A stretch of 64,000 nt of DNA, from positions 14,457,501-14,521,500 of the forward strand of contig NC_092570.1 in assembly GCF_037975245.1 (NCBI RefSeq). The letters run 5' to 3'. Positions 35,775-50,100 of this stretch are shown piece after piece (positions within the stretch are counted from its first letter, which is position 1; each line of letters starts with the position of its first letter). The notes under the pieces were generated by a model. The model saw only the letters and a program-made list of their open reading frames with translations, was not told the origin of the DNA and made no database searches. The position numbers and the translations under genes were made by a program. Source of the stretch: Apostichopus japonicus. Taxonomy: Eukaryota; Echinodermata; Holothuroidea; Aspidochirotida; Stichopodidae.

Positions 35775-38159
35775 TTACTGAGCGAGGGTGACCTACACAT
35801 GAAAACCATCCACATCTGCAAAATTTAAATTACAAAAAAAAAAAATACTAATAAATAAAACGAAAGCTCAGCAACTCTCAGTTGACCAGTGCAACTCATT
35901 CCTACCTTGCCCCATCTCTCTGTCGTTTTATTATACTCCTCTTGATAAAACTGAAACACCTCATCGCAGTCTTTCCGGGCCTTGTGTCCCGGAGGATTAA
36001 ATTTCAGGCAATTTCTTCGTACCATTATCATGTCGTGATGGAAATCGGTGAATCCTTGGTATAAGCCGTTCTGAAATGCGAGGAGATATCAAAGGAAATC
36101 GGGTTTCAGCAACGAGAAGAGGAACATTGTATTCTTGAAATTGGGAGTGAGGAGGGAGGGGGGGGGGGGGAGTGAGGGGAAATTCAATATTTTGAACCTG
36201 CAACATGCAGTAGCTCTTAACTGCAAAGGTATGTTCAGGATAGAAGTTTGAATATTTTAGTTGTTTCAGGATGACGGATGAAAAATTTCAACCAGAAGAT
36301 TGCTTATGAATCTGGAGCAAGGAGAAGAGAAAGATGGTATTCTTGAAATTGGGGTGGGGATGGAGGGGGAGGGGAGCAATTCAATATTTCAAACCTGCAA
36401 CATCCAGTACCTCCTAAGTGCAAAGGTATGTCAAGGATAGAGGTTTGAATATTTTAGTTGTTTTGGGGGAAGATCAATGAAACCAGTATTTAAACCAGCA
36501 AATTGTAGATGGAGCAGTGATTTCAAAATCTGAAGTTTTGTATCAAATACATCCAATGCCTCCTGGTATACATATATGAATAACATTGTACACAGTCACT
36601 TTTGGAAATTTTAATGATCAGTATCTCAAGAAAGCCATGTAGGAATTGGATGCATATTTCAGCAGGATGTTGAGATTGTTTTGACAATCTCTGATACTAG
36701 ATGTACAGAGGATAACATATTTCACATGCAAATGAAGATTTTTTTTCATATTTGAAAAAAAAAATTTTTGGCTACAAACCTCAAGATTCCTCTTAATGGT
36801 ACTGAAATCCATCGGGGTTTTGATGATCTTAAAGTACTCGGGAGATTCCTTTGGGTCAACTAAAGATGAATAAACGAAAATGTAATTCGATAAATGGCAT
36901 ATCATTTTTATAAAAACAAAGGAAACCTTCATAACCCCGCTTTAAAATCACAATTATTGTGCTCCCCCTCAGAGGTGCCACTTTCCACTCCACCTTCCCT
37001 TCCACACCTCAACATTGTTCTTCTTGCATTTACAAAACACATTCCCTGTCACTCTGGTTGAATATCAATATTCAGATCTCTTCAGGTAAAGACAGATTTA
37101 TTGATATTGCTTAGAACCATATGATCAACAAAGAAAAACTGACTAAGTACATCTGAATTACTTTGGGCAATAATCCCAAAAATTTTTTTTTACTAACACA
37201 GAATTGAAATAGTTCAACCCAGAAAACAAGATCTATACTGTACCCAAGTGGGTTCTCAAATCTTAGTTTGGGGGTCTGATAAAACCATTTTATTAAAATT
37301 CAAGACAGCCCCAATAACTTGTTTACTTTCCCACAAAATTGTATATCAATAAACGATCCGAAATATTCTGGACTTGATGCTATGTGGAACCGGTTAATGG
37401 TGTTACCTGGACGGTTGAACCATGAGGCAGCGTTGATGTCACCTTTGGCTCTGTTTGCTCCTCGAAACCTCATCACTCTCAGTAACATGCTGGTCAAACA
37501 GAGAAGGAGATGGACTTAGGAATTGTGGGTAATCGTTCACATTACTGATATAATAAGGTCATCTTACAGAAAGGGAGCTGAGCATGAGGAAATAGCCCCC
37601 CTCCCCCGCCCCCCCAAAAAACAGGCATCTTCAGTCCTGTAACTATCCCGGTTAAACAAACACACCCATGTCTTCAGAATCTTAAACTTATGACCTGTCC
37701 TGACACAATCCCAGTCAAACACCCTCTGTGTCGTCAGAACCCAAAAGAAATTCTGAAATGGACCTGCTAGGACCCCTGCCAACCACATCCATGTCTCCAG
37801 AACCCAAAATTTTAAGTTGGACAGTGACTGATTCTGAAGATAAGTTTACCACAACATTTGAGCTTCTTGAAGCCAAACCAAGGAGATGAACCTAACACAT
37901 ACTATAGTTACACAATTCATTACATAACATTTTACACATCATAACATAATTGACATATCTCAATATAACATAAAACCTCGTAAACTCATAAAAACTCACT
38001 TCCAGGCAGCCCTGGCCCAGCTGGGCATACTTGAAGGGCCCGACTCTTCGTCAATCGGGGTTGGTGCTTTACGCTTTCTCTTGCTGGCTCTGACTTGCTG
38101 GGTTTCCGAGCCTGATGCTTCGCTAACTGAGCTATCGGAACAGGAAACTGGTGGATAAT
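35775..38159 (-). CDS. EMSY-like exons 17-21: bromodomain and C-terminus
   Basis: Residues about 1511-1678. After a basic SKRKRKAP stretch, the domain runs from WARAAWKNMLLRVMRF (helix Z), through ASWFNRPVDP (ZA loop, the place of the WPF shelf, here W-F) and SPEYFKIIKTPMDFSTIKRN (the P-x-Y...I-x-P-M-D-x-x-T-I core) to RRNCLKFNPPGHKARKDC, whose FN carries the Asn that binds acetyl-lysine in bromodomains, and the last helix DEVFQFYQEEY. The final exon adds only VTLAQ before TAA. Key residues look intact, so acetyl-lysine binding is plausible. Exon phases into the domain: AA|C, G|TT, 0, 0. Confidence 0.9.
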
Positions 38160-41100
38160 CTGTGAAGGTTGAATCAAAGGATGAGAGCTTGGACACAGAT
38201 GGAAAGAGGTAAAAATGACCTCAGTATTTCATTTAATAGTCTTCCATTTTTATGTTATTTTATTTTTTGATTTATTTCCATCTGGCTTTTTTGGTGGAAT
38301 TTTGTTTCCCCTGGTAGACTTTCCCATGAGTTTTATTCAAAGCAAGACAGCAAACATTTTTAACATTTCCATTTCATCGTAGACCACCACCTCTGTAGTT
38401 CATGAAAAGTCTCCATCAATAGGACAAACATACAGGTTAGCATGACTGCTGACAAACCGGAAACCTAAAATAAAATATAAATCTCAAACATACCTGAACC
38501 ATCTGCCCAAATTTTTTCGCTGGAGGGCATCTTCTTACCCCCTGGTATTCTGATCTGTGCTTCATAGGGTCCTTTATCTGTTGCTCTATCCTCTTCGTGC
38601 CAGTTGAGTGCGGACCGTTCTGTACCCCCTGTTGTCTCCTGGTTTGTCCCTCCCACGACCCTGTCTTCACCTCCACCATCCTTTCCCTCTCCTGGGAACC
38701 TTTCATCGCTATCATCATCCTCATCCTCCTCGAGTCTCTGGCTGGTGAAGTCCTCCAGGTTCATGTGAGACATGTCGAAGCTACTGCTCGGAGATTCTAA
38801 AACGACGCTGGCCGGCTTCGATGGTAGGGATGGAGGCGGCTGCTTGTCAGAGAAAATTAATAGACTACTCAAAGTTTGAGGAAACGATGGATGGATGTTC
38901 GATAATGGAGAACACAAATAGCCCCACACCTTGATTAAGGGGAATTGAATTCTATTACAAAGCCAAAAATTATCTTTAAGATATTAAAGCTTTTCAGTTT
39001 TGAAATTGACCTTCCTGAGCATGTCAATGAAGCCATTAACAAGAAACATTATTTCTGCAACAGCAAATGGAAATTACAGAAGATTGTTGATTGCACAAGA
39101 TTCTCCAAATTTGCTAGTATGAGTCAAGAAACAGGCTCCGGATTTTCTTCTTTTTTTAAATAAAAATGACTAAATTATTAACAAAAAACCTTAACAAAGC
39201 TGGTATTTTGATCTTCACAGGTAAATGAACAAAGTTTTACTTAGGTGCAAATTACACATACAGGAGAGAAAGGCTAATTCTAAATAAGTAATTCTTCGAT
39301 TTTCATAATGTACATCTTGAGCAAAAATGGAACTGTTGAGAACTTAGAGAATTGTCAATGCAGTGAATGCTATAAAAACAATTTCAAAAACACCTTTCCA
39401 GTTCCGTTTCAATTTTTAAGTTATGACAGAAAGAGAAATAACAATAGTTTCAAATAGATATATAACTAACACAATCTTTCCATGCCAAGCTAAACTGAAA
39501 CCAAGGAAACTAAACAGCTTCCTACCTCAGACATTTTAATGACCTCTCCGAGTCGTTTCTCTTTGACTGTATCCTCGTGTTTCTTCATCTTAGAGAGAGA
39601 AATCTTCGGCTGTGATATCGCCAGGATCAGATCTGACATGACTTGTTCTGGACTGTCTTCCCATTGGTATGGATCAGGTTTCTGTAACGAATCAGTTTTC
39701 TGTAAAGGATCGCTTTTCTGTAAAGGATCAGTTTTCTTTAACGTATCAGTTTTCTGTAACCGAGCAATTTTCTGAAACGGAGCAGTTTTCTGTAACAGAG
39801 TAGTTTTCTGTAACAAATTGGTTTTCTGCAATGGATCAGTTTTTTGAAATGGATCAGTTTTCTGTAACAAATTGGTTTTCAGTAATGGATCAGTTTTCTG
39901 TGACAAATCGGTTTTCTGTAATGGATCAGGTTTAGCAGTGCCCGATCCTTCTTTAGAATCGACGAGAACAGATCTGGAATCGACAGACTTGTGGACTGGT
40001 CTTTTATTTTCCGGCTGATCTGTGACTACCTTCACTAGGCCAGTATCAACTTGACTTACAGTCGATTGTTTGATAACTTTAGAAGCACCCGATGTAACGT
40101 TCCGCTCTAGCATCACAGAAGGTAGGTTATGTTTAATCTCCGACGCGAGACTCACTGGACGTGATTTGTCTTTTCCCATGTCTTGTCTTTCACTTCCCTT
40201 TGACATGAGTTTCTTGGCCGATGGGATCGATTCAACGGATCTCTTTGACATGACCGTCCCAGCCGATTGGATCGATTCCGAGCCTACAGTCGTGACAACT
40301 TTAACATTCTTAATTTGGTCTCTCTTATCCTCAATTGCTTTCGTCTGCTTTGCCGTGGAGATCGCCTTTTCCTTCTTATCCGCATCTTCTTTTGTTTCCT
40401 TTCTTTGGATTCCACCAATCTTTGGCCTGATCTCCGTTTTCTCCACAACTGGACCGTCCACCAGAGATTCCTTCGAGGCTGCACCAGTCTTTTCTGGCAT
40501 TACTAAACCTTCTCTCTCTAGAAACTCTTCAAATTGGTCGACAAACTCAGACACGTCCGAAGGAGTGAGTGCGATCCGTTCTGAGACCACACCTTGGTCC
40601 TCTATGGTCACCAGTGGGGATTCTCCCTTTCCCAATTTCTTGGAACTCTGCGATTTGATCCCAACTTTAGCACCTGGTTGCGTTGACCCTTTTGCAAAAT
40701 AATAAGAACAAATTTAAAGTTTTCTTAGGCACTGAAAACCAATTAAAAGAAGAAAAAAAGAGCGCCTGATCGTAGAGTACTTATTAGTGGAAAATTTATA
40801 ACGATCTGCAATTGAAAAATTATAAACAATGTGGATGTCTTTTTGCAGGAAACTCTTTCAACACAATCAACATGCTAAATTCCACACCCTACATTGCTGC
40901 CTGCCCCCCAACCACACATCCCACATGCCCCTTCCCAAGTATAAAAAGTTTGTAAACATGTGCAAAGAGAACAACTGCACACACCTTTAACAGAAATAAC
41001 TTACCAGATTCAAGTTTATTTTCAGATTTCGAGACTGGAGTTACCATAGCAACAGAGGTAGTTGGTAAGTCAGTGGTCTTCGTCGGTTTGGTTGGTTCTT

Positions 41101-44100
41101 ATAAAAAGAGGAAAAAGTGGGAGCACAATTTATTTATTTATGTTAAAATGATTACTCAATTCAATGATTTTCAACATCATTTTCGTTTTCCATTAATTTT
41201 CTTATTTTAGTATAGCATTGCTACATAACTGCAGCAGTTAACAATATATTCAATCTTCTTTGTTTTAGTATTTATTAAGTATTTAATTGGCAGTACAAAC
41301 CCAACAGCATTTTCAAGGTGACAATGAAACAGTTTTGTTTGTTGTACCCAATACACTCTTTCCTAAACCTCGGGTTACTTATATAAAATTGGAAAGTTTG
41401 CTATCTATTCTTTGCCAAAATGAAAAATTGCGGCAAAACCGCACCTTAAAACCGCTTAAAACGTTTGTGGTTATTTACCGCCTTTGACAGGATGTTGACT
41501 TCCCATATCCAGTAATGCCCTAGCTGCTGATGCAGTGGAAAGTTCAGCTATTGATGTATCCTCCTTCTGTTTTTCAGAAGACTGACTGCTCATTACAGTT
41601 TTACCTTGGCTTCGTGAAGATTTCCCATAATCTTAAAACGTCAAAAAAAAAGTGGGGGAGGTGAATGTTGTGGAGATTATATAGTAATTTCTTCTTTTTT
41701 TTATGTAAAGGAATTATTTTCTTTTGAAACAGAGTTTGAAACTACAAAATATGATGTGCTCCAATTAAGTGGTGAAATTACTATTTAACAGGACACTAAA
41801 AATAAATATTCACTTTTGGTAACAATTATCAAGTCTAGAATATTACGAGCTGGATACTGATCTTAAAGCGGTTATGAACTCCATATAAAAGGAATGCTGT
41901 TTTCTTGATCAAGTTTTAGTATTTCTCAAGGGTAAAGAAGCCAACATAAGCTCAATTGAAATCCTATCCATTTGATAAGCATCGGCCCATACAAAGCCTT
42001 CTCTTGTCAATGAGTGTTCAGAGAGTTCCGAGAGGCAGGCGTGTAATTATTGCGCCCATCGCTGCTCCCAGGACTACCAGTGAAGGTCTCCATCCGACGG
42101 ACGAGATCGTACCTCAGCATCTGACCACTTTCTCGAAGATACTGCACTATGGTGTACCAAGTTTTTTCGAAACCATTGAAAGAATGGAACCAAGCCCTAG
42201 TTCCCAATTCTCAAACCAGAAATACTAACTCTACGAAAGAGCCTGCTGAAAAACACGGCAAATCAGCAACTTTGATTACGGCAGGAGAATCTGGTTCCTG
42301 GTGAGGATTTGAGAGGGGAAACTAATGCTTGTGTTGCAGACACCCTAATGCTGTGACTACCCTTACATGAAGAGAAATGCCACTGACCTTACCAGATGAG
42401 AAACATAAAGATTATGTCCACTTGATAAGACATGTACCACAGATAATGCATTACATCCTAGGATTACTTAAGGAGAAATGTAATATTACTGTGATAACAA
42501 TACCTGATGAGACACCGACTCCAGTTGTACTGTCATCTTCTTTAGGGTTATTAGAACTACCTTGACCTTTGACCTCTTCTGTTACCACTGATAATGATTT
42601 TGCAGTGGATGACTTTTGCTTCACAATAACCTGACAACAAAGGGAGAGACAGACATTATCAAAAATGTTCGCATAATTAATAGTTTTGAAATGGACAAAA
42701 GGGGAAGAGGGCTACTAGGACAAACAAAATATAGTAATCAATTTCTCATAAAACTGTCGCGTGGGCACAAAATGTGAAAATGCACTTGATTAATAGGAGA
42801 CCGGTAACTGTTGAGCAACAAGTTGATACAGTGCAAAATAGATATAAACCCCCAAAAAGTATAAAAAGAATAACATAACTTGTGTCATTGAAAAAGTGAC
42901 TTAACCACATACCATGCTGGATGTAGTCTGAGAACCACCTTTCAGTGGAGTGCCACCTTCAACCGATTGCGTAGCATCTGGTTTAAATGCACTCTCTCTG
43001 TCAGGTCCACCCACGACATGACTGGATTGGTCAGGCACTCTTTTCTGTCCTGGGTTATCTCCTGATTTTAGGCTGGATGAAGCTGAAGGACTAGAGTTAC
43101 CCCCCGGCAACAGGTGGCTAGACTGACCGAAGTATCCTTTCGGTACATTCAGTTCAGATGAAGAAGGGCTAGGATTACCTATCGTTTTACCCTTCTGCCC
43201 ACTAATGCCTCCAAGTTGGGGACTGGAATTACCTAGCCCCTTCTGCCCACTAACGCCTCCAAGTTGGGGACTGGAATTACCTGGCCCCTTCTGTGCACTA
43301 CTGCCTCCAAGTTGGGGACCGGAATTACCTAGCCCCTTCTGCCCACTAACGCTTCCAAGTTGGGGACTGGAATTACCTAGCCCCTTCTGCCCACTAAAGC
43401 CTCCAGGCTGTTGACTGGCATTTCCCCTTGGTCCGCTCATGCCTCCCATCAAGTAACTCGGTTTACCAACAGAAGACGTCTTCTGTACCTTACTAACTCC
43501 AGGTGGAAGGTAGCTCATGCTACTTGGGGAGGTCTTTAGTAGAGCAGCATGACCAGTCACTTGACCGGAGCTTGTAGTGGAACCTTTCTTTCCATTGGCT
43601 CCACCCGGTTGGTAACCGGAGGCCCAGTTCTTCAGAGGATTGACTTCAGAAGACGGGACTGTGGTCGGGATGATCTGCCTCGCTCTCCCCCCCGGGGACA
43701 TGATGACCGGTGACTGGGTCTTGGTGGTCGGCTTGGGGGCGGGGTACCTAGCATTTCCGAGAGCGGAATGAGATGAAGCCAAACCGGTCTGAGTTGTCGT
43801 CATGACAATTTTAGGTCTCGTTGAGACTGGGCTAACAGGTCTCTGTTTATCAAAGGGTAGAAAAATTTGAAAAAGGTTTTTAAAAAGAAGAAATGGATCG
43901 TACAAAACATGTACATTTAAAATTTCACTTTATTATTTAAAACAAAAGAGGAATATACAACAATTGAACAGGTCATAAGAAATGACAATTAAATTTGATT
44001 TTTATTGTGAATTCTCAGTTTTAGATACTTTGCAAACGTTAGCAGCATATAGATCAAACCAGAACAGAAATGACACTGAGTAACTCACCACAATCCCTGA

Positions 44101-47100
44101 GATGGTTCGAGGTAGTTGACCAGTCTTCGAAGTCAGCTGTGATTTCTGGACCACAATGACATTTGGTTTCCCAGAAATGTACTGATGACCACTAGCCTTT
44201 TGAACCACTACAAATTGGAAAGATGGAAAAAACAAAGCAGTATGGGTAAAAGTCCTGAAAAGTCTAGTTTAAAAGATTAAAATCTTCATCGTTGCTCATG
44301 ATGCTTGAAGCCGAGCTTTTTTCAATTTCTCTTGTAATGCCTTCATCATGGTGTTCACATTTAACAACAATACATGGGGGCAGTCAACGTGAATGTTTAT
44401 TTACATTGCACATGTAAACTTCACTCCGTTTTTTCAGAGATTGAATATGAAATTTTTGTAAACGGTACAATTAATAGTCTTACCTGCTTTTTGAGGAGCC
44501 TTTGGGTTTGGCTTGACGATATGAGGGGTGGACGTTGAGGGCTTGTAGGGACTGCTGAAGATATTAGAGTAATCTGTGGGGCCATGAGAGGAAGGTGTTG
44601 AGTAATACTTAGAGGGGGAGAGAGCTGTACCACCCGGAATAAAACAAAGGAAAGAACAGTTTATATCAAGACAGACGAAATCAATGCCTGAATAAGGAAA
44701 AATTGTATAGAAAATAGAGCAAAATTAAAAAACATAAGAAGAGTTGATAAATATAAGAACTGTTTCAATAGTACAATCAATTCTCACAAGATGAAAGTGT
44801 TGCAGAAACGTCGCAGAAATCTAGGAACTAACAAGTTTCAATCATCTAGCATCAACAATCGTTAGTGATCAGCAGTTTTCATCCCTAATAATTCACAGAC
44901 TGTAGTCTGCCTGGTGGTTGTTGCTATGGAAACAAACCTACGTGATGGTAAAATACAAATTGATGGAAGGGATGATGTACCTGAAGGAGAAGTTGTCATT
45001 CGATTGGTGTGGGTTGAAGATCCAACGGTCGTCACCTTAAATATAGAACCCGCTCCAGGCGAGGTACTACTGGAGGACTTGGACGGTCCCTTACCGCTAC
45101 CACCAGCTGAAACAACAGGGCTTGTTGATTTTGAAGCTGCGAAAACAAAATCAACATGGCCAAAGCATAGATTTACTGAGCTAAAGTTTGTCTTATTCTT
45201 TTAGTGAGGGGATTATTACTATCCAAGGTTGACATTTTGAATTGAAATATGAAGAGCTTTTTCCTTGCCATAAAATGCAATACGATCCAGCTCAAAGTAA
45301 CAAAAGCCTTGTCCAATACCAACTTATCATCTGTCATTGCTAACGGATGAAGTTTGACACCAAGCTCAATTAGATATGTTGTGACCGTTATATAACACTG
45401 CTATCAGTCTAGGTTATATTTCTATAACACTTTTACTTTCTGAAAATATTGACCCCTTTTAAACAGCTGACGATCATAGTGACTGGACTATGCAGTCTTA
45501 ATCAAAAACCATCAGGAGGTCACTTCCCAAGATGTAACACTGGACTCGATGAGAACACATGACACTTTTTATGGCCTCCAATGACATACTTACATGTAGT
45601 ACAAATGTGGCTAGGACAAATGGTGTTGAATGTCATCCAAGGGTGCTCTGGGTTGTTTTTACGAAGTTGAAAGAACATGTTTTTGACGGAAATCTTTCGA
45701 TTTATAAAGCAGCACTTTACCATTAAGGCCTGCACAGAGGAGCAGAATGTCACCATCAATATAGCCTAACACATTACCATTACGGCCTTCACAGGGGAGC
45801 AGAATGTCACCATCAATATAGCCTAACACATTACCATTAAGGCCTTCACAGAGGAGCAGAATGTCACCAACAATATAGCCTAACACATTACCATTAAGGC
45901 CTTCACAGAGGAGCAGAATGTCACCATCAACATAGCCTAACACATTACCATTAAGGCCTGCACAGAGGAGCAGAATGTCACCATCAATATAGCCTAACAC
46001 ATTACCATTAAGGCCTTCACAGAGGAGCAGAATGTCACCATAAATATAGCCTTAAAGGAGCATTCCAGAGATCAACTTCGAGCTAAAAATTTTAACTGGA
46101 AAGCTGACCCGACGTAAAGTGTATGTAACAGGCAATTTGGCTTCACCCACATACACATGTGGATATTTAGTGCCATCACATGACTGTCCTCAACCCCAAT
46201 ATTTCAGGTCGATACAAACAACACTTCAAGGTCAATTTTTCAGAACACATGCAGCCTATCGTCCACCCTTGGTCTAGATTTTCATGGAAAAAAATAGTTG
46301 CCATGAAAAGCTCTCACCTTGAGGATGTTCAAAACCGATATGTTTGTCCTTCTTCGAAGATGATGACATCTTCGCAGGTTCGCCGATAGAGGGCGCTACT
46401 GTTGTCTTAGATTTACCAGACGTGTGACTGGATCCCCCCGATGTCGACTGAGTGCCATGTTTAGACGAGTGCCTCTTACGATGCTTAGATGATGATTTCT
46501 TAACGATTGCTGCAAAGATGAAGATGAAATGTGTCTTGGACAAAATTTATGATAAAATTTCTTCCTGTGGTAATGCTAACCTTCTGCGATTCGGTATTAT
46601 GCATCTTTCTTTTCATTTTTTTTATTTGAAATTAAAATCCTACAAAGATTGCAACCAAATGATAACCTACAAAGCATGAATAAGTAATGTACCCATTCAT
46701 AGCCTAAAAAGAGAACACAATTCTGGGCTGAAGCTGTCATGGCCACTCGACAACCGACTGCTACAATTTCGAAAGTGAAAATATATATTTGACGGCGGCT
46801 GTTGAGAACAATTCACTAGATAGTAGAGAGAAAATTCAGCAAATCTGATGAGAAATACTCTGAGTTGTCATCATTTTTGGAATTAAAACCACAAATAACT
46901 ACTTTCGTATGCAATAAATCGGCTATTATCTAGACAAGAAGAATATATCTTTAAGATGTTATTTACCTGGCGTGTGTTTCTTTGGTGCTTCCTTCCCAGG
47001 TTGCGGATGTGATAGCACTGGATGAATGTCCTTTTCTTTTGAGGTCTGCCCGTACGGGAGAAACTTGGCGAATTCGCTAGACCCGGTCAGCGCAGTGTGT

Positions 47101-50100
47101 AAGAAATGCGGTTTGGATGGCATGTGCATCGCAACAGGAGGAGGGCCATACTTGCCACCTGGAGGGGCAGCAGAATATGGATGGGCAAAGCCTGTCTGAG
47201 CGGTCACCGATGGCTGGAAAAGACCCTGTGGAGGGGTAAAGCAATATACAACAGCGTTCGGTAAAAAGCAACCAGAGTTCAGCACAGGTGGATACAAATC
47301 ACTTCTTCAAACAATATTTTTTGGGAAATCGCAAGCCTTTTTCGTCCATTTGCTAAGTGTAACTTTAACAGAGCAGGATTTACACAAAAATTTATGCATC
47401 AGTTATCACAATCTTTTACCTTTTGTCCACTCGAGGGTAGAATCTCAGGCTGTGAGACCTTTGGTGCTTTATAGACAGAACCACCGTAAGGAGACTCTGC
47501 CACAGGACCGTGCTGCGGATGGGCTCCGACAGGGGTCGGTCCTGAACTGGTGACGTTCTTGCGAGACTTCCCCATGGCGCGGGAAACAAACATCAGACCT
47601 TGGTAGGCTGATTTATTTGTTGTGGGAGGTTCCTTGGTTTTGAACAGTTCCTCAAGGTTAGGATTATCCATAATACCTGAAGGATAACAATGTTATAATC
47701 ATGACAGTCAAAAGTAGAGATAGAAAGCACTGACAGAATACATAAAATATGCACTGTTTTAGTTTGTTTTATAGAAGTTATAGGAAGTACCCAAAATGTC
47801 CACAAAATAACAAAACAAATGCATCAAGAACGTTTGAAGAGCAAAGGTTACAAAACACTTTAATGCTTCCACCCCAACATGACATTAGTATAGATTGTTA
47901 GTTTCTGATACGACTATCAGGGTATAACTTTAAAGGGATTTCTTTTGTTAAGGTTGGCCAATAGTTCTCAACTAGTAAATACCTGCTCAATAAAACCAAC
48001 TTAGCTAAACTCTGTGGGACATAAAGTTCATGTACAATGAGTCCAATACCTGTAAGGCCCTTTTAGTATTTAAATCAACATCTCACTCATCGAAAAAGAG
48101 AAGGCTTTAATGTCAGCAGTTGTTCAAATCAGATCATTACGTGGATAGAGTTTCAAAAGAGCTTCTGTTGGGTTCCTAACCCTCCAGAAATACGAGACTA
48201 ACGTAGACTAAACTGTTTGCCTCTTCAAACAAACTGCTGAAGGGAATAGCACCAACAAAAAAAATGCAAATGATTAAGTACCCTGATGACAGGTTTCATT
48301 CCATTCCAATTGTGTATAGAGAAAGTTCCAGAAGGAAAAATTTGCAAAAACCAAAAAAGATGGTGGAATCACTTGGGACAGCTACTTATGGAAGGCCCAA
48401 AGGGCCATTTAAAAGGACCATGCATCATAAAAAAAAAATATATAAAAGAAAACAGCAATGACATTCACAAAACCTAGAAAGCCCTGAAAATAGGATAACA
48501 TTTTAAACTTTTCAAACTGTAAAAATTTAAACGTTTTAGATGGCATTTAAAACCAAATTGTTTGAATATTAATAGCCGGCATATTTGAGTAAGACTAAAC
48601 CCCTGATTCTGATGCGCTAATATTACTAATTACTCACTTTTATCGGGTAGTTTGGTACCTCTTGGCAAAATGATGTGTTCCTCATCTGCTTTGTCTTTTT
48701 TTTCTTCAGATCCAGTTGGAGAAGATGATGAGTTGGGAATAGGATGGGTCTCATCTTTGGAAATGAAAGGTTCAGGAGATGCTGATTATAAATCTATAAT
48801 CTTACATTTCTAAGTTAAACACTCAAACTTTGTGAAGTGAAAAAAAAAAAATGTCAGATCCTGCCTCCAAAAAGCTATTTGATAAAAATAATTGCAATTC
48901 TCTGAATCTAAAAATGTGGAAAAATTTGTCTTTTACCCCCATACCTCGCAAGTCGGCTTGATTCCTGGTTTGCAATTCTCTAAACTCCTCATCTCCCTAG
49001 GCTTTTTTTCTTTACTGTTACTCTTACAATCTACACATTGATCCATTACCTTCCTTCTTCGATTGCTCAGCTAGCTGGGCTGATCTGTTCAGTGCCTGGG
49101 CCTCACTCGCCGCCCTGTTTGCAATCTCCAGGTAGACCGTCTGCGGAACCAATCGTGGAATCAGAGGGACCAGTCGTCTGCCTTCTATGGCCCATTCCAA
49201 GGATGCATTACTGTCATTGAGCCTGATGAATCAGAAGGATTGTTATAAAGAAGAGAACCAATACCTACATTAACATATTCATACACTTACATTGTAGGAT
49301 CACAATCTCAGATGCTTGAAATCCTGCAATTTCATATCAGAACCATTCCCTTCTAAAAGGAGAATGAGGCAGACCCTCATTTGTGGCCATTTTGATCATT
49401 CCAAAGTCCAAAAAGAATGGTAAATCCCAAATACATGGAAACTATCCATACAAAAATATAAATTAAGATGTTAAGTTCTATATATTCCAATGATCAATCA
49501 TTGTTCTGTTCGAGAGCATGAGTGCTTGAAAAATCTAACTTTGTATTCAACATCGAGTTCGACGTGCTGTCATAATGTACAAATTACACATGAAAATGAT
49601 GTCACTTTGTATCATAAGATATCTATGCTGACTGTGCTTTTCCTTGTAGCAAACAAGTTTGACCTCAATATTACAGTAGGCATTCCATACAATAATTCAC
49701 TTTGGTAATGTTAAAGCAAGTTAGGTCCCATGAATCTAAATTTTCCCCGTTTTATCATTTACAAAATGTGTCTGTATTGTTGAGTGTTATTGGAGATATA
49801 TGATTGACTTTTAATTTCATCGATGGAAAATATGGTATAAATTTATGGCAGCACCAAACCTATGACCGGAAGAATTTCCTCAAAGATGAAAGAACTTAAA
49901 CTATATCGCTTTTCATGTGGTTTGTCTTTATTCTTTCTAATTTGTTTTGGCGATAAATAAACAGAATCAAAGATACTTACGTCTCACAAATGTTTGTTAA
50001 CGTTTCATCATTAAATGCCCTCCGAACTTCTGCTTTATGCCTCTCAGTTGAAATGCTAAATTAAATATGTAGCAGAAATATGATTAAATAATACAACATA

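Noticed and set aside
40070-40702. 210-residue plus-strand ORF
   Set aside because: It is the antisense shadow of the large EMSY-like exon 15, whose minus-strand frame fits the spliced gene.
42566-42585. A DR1-like TGACCTTTGACCT motif within EMSY-like exon 12
   Set aside because: It lies in coding sequence (EEVKGQGS) and is not embedded in the repeat family, so it is probably chance.
43205-43414. Pro/Leu/Ser-rich plus-strand ORF
   Set aside because: Antisense reading of the 48-bp coding repeat in EMSY-like exon 11.
45659-46000. 113-residue minus-strand ORF with LGYIDGDILLLCEGLNGNV repeats
   Set aside because: A 57-bp intronic minisatellite. It lies between exons 8 and 7 of the EMSY-like gene but including it would break the phase match, and the flanking exons join well without it.
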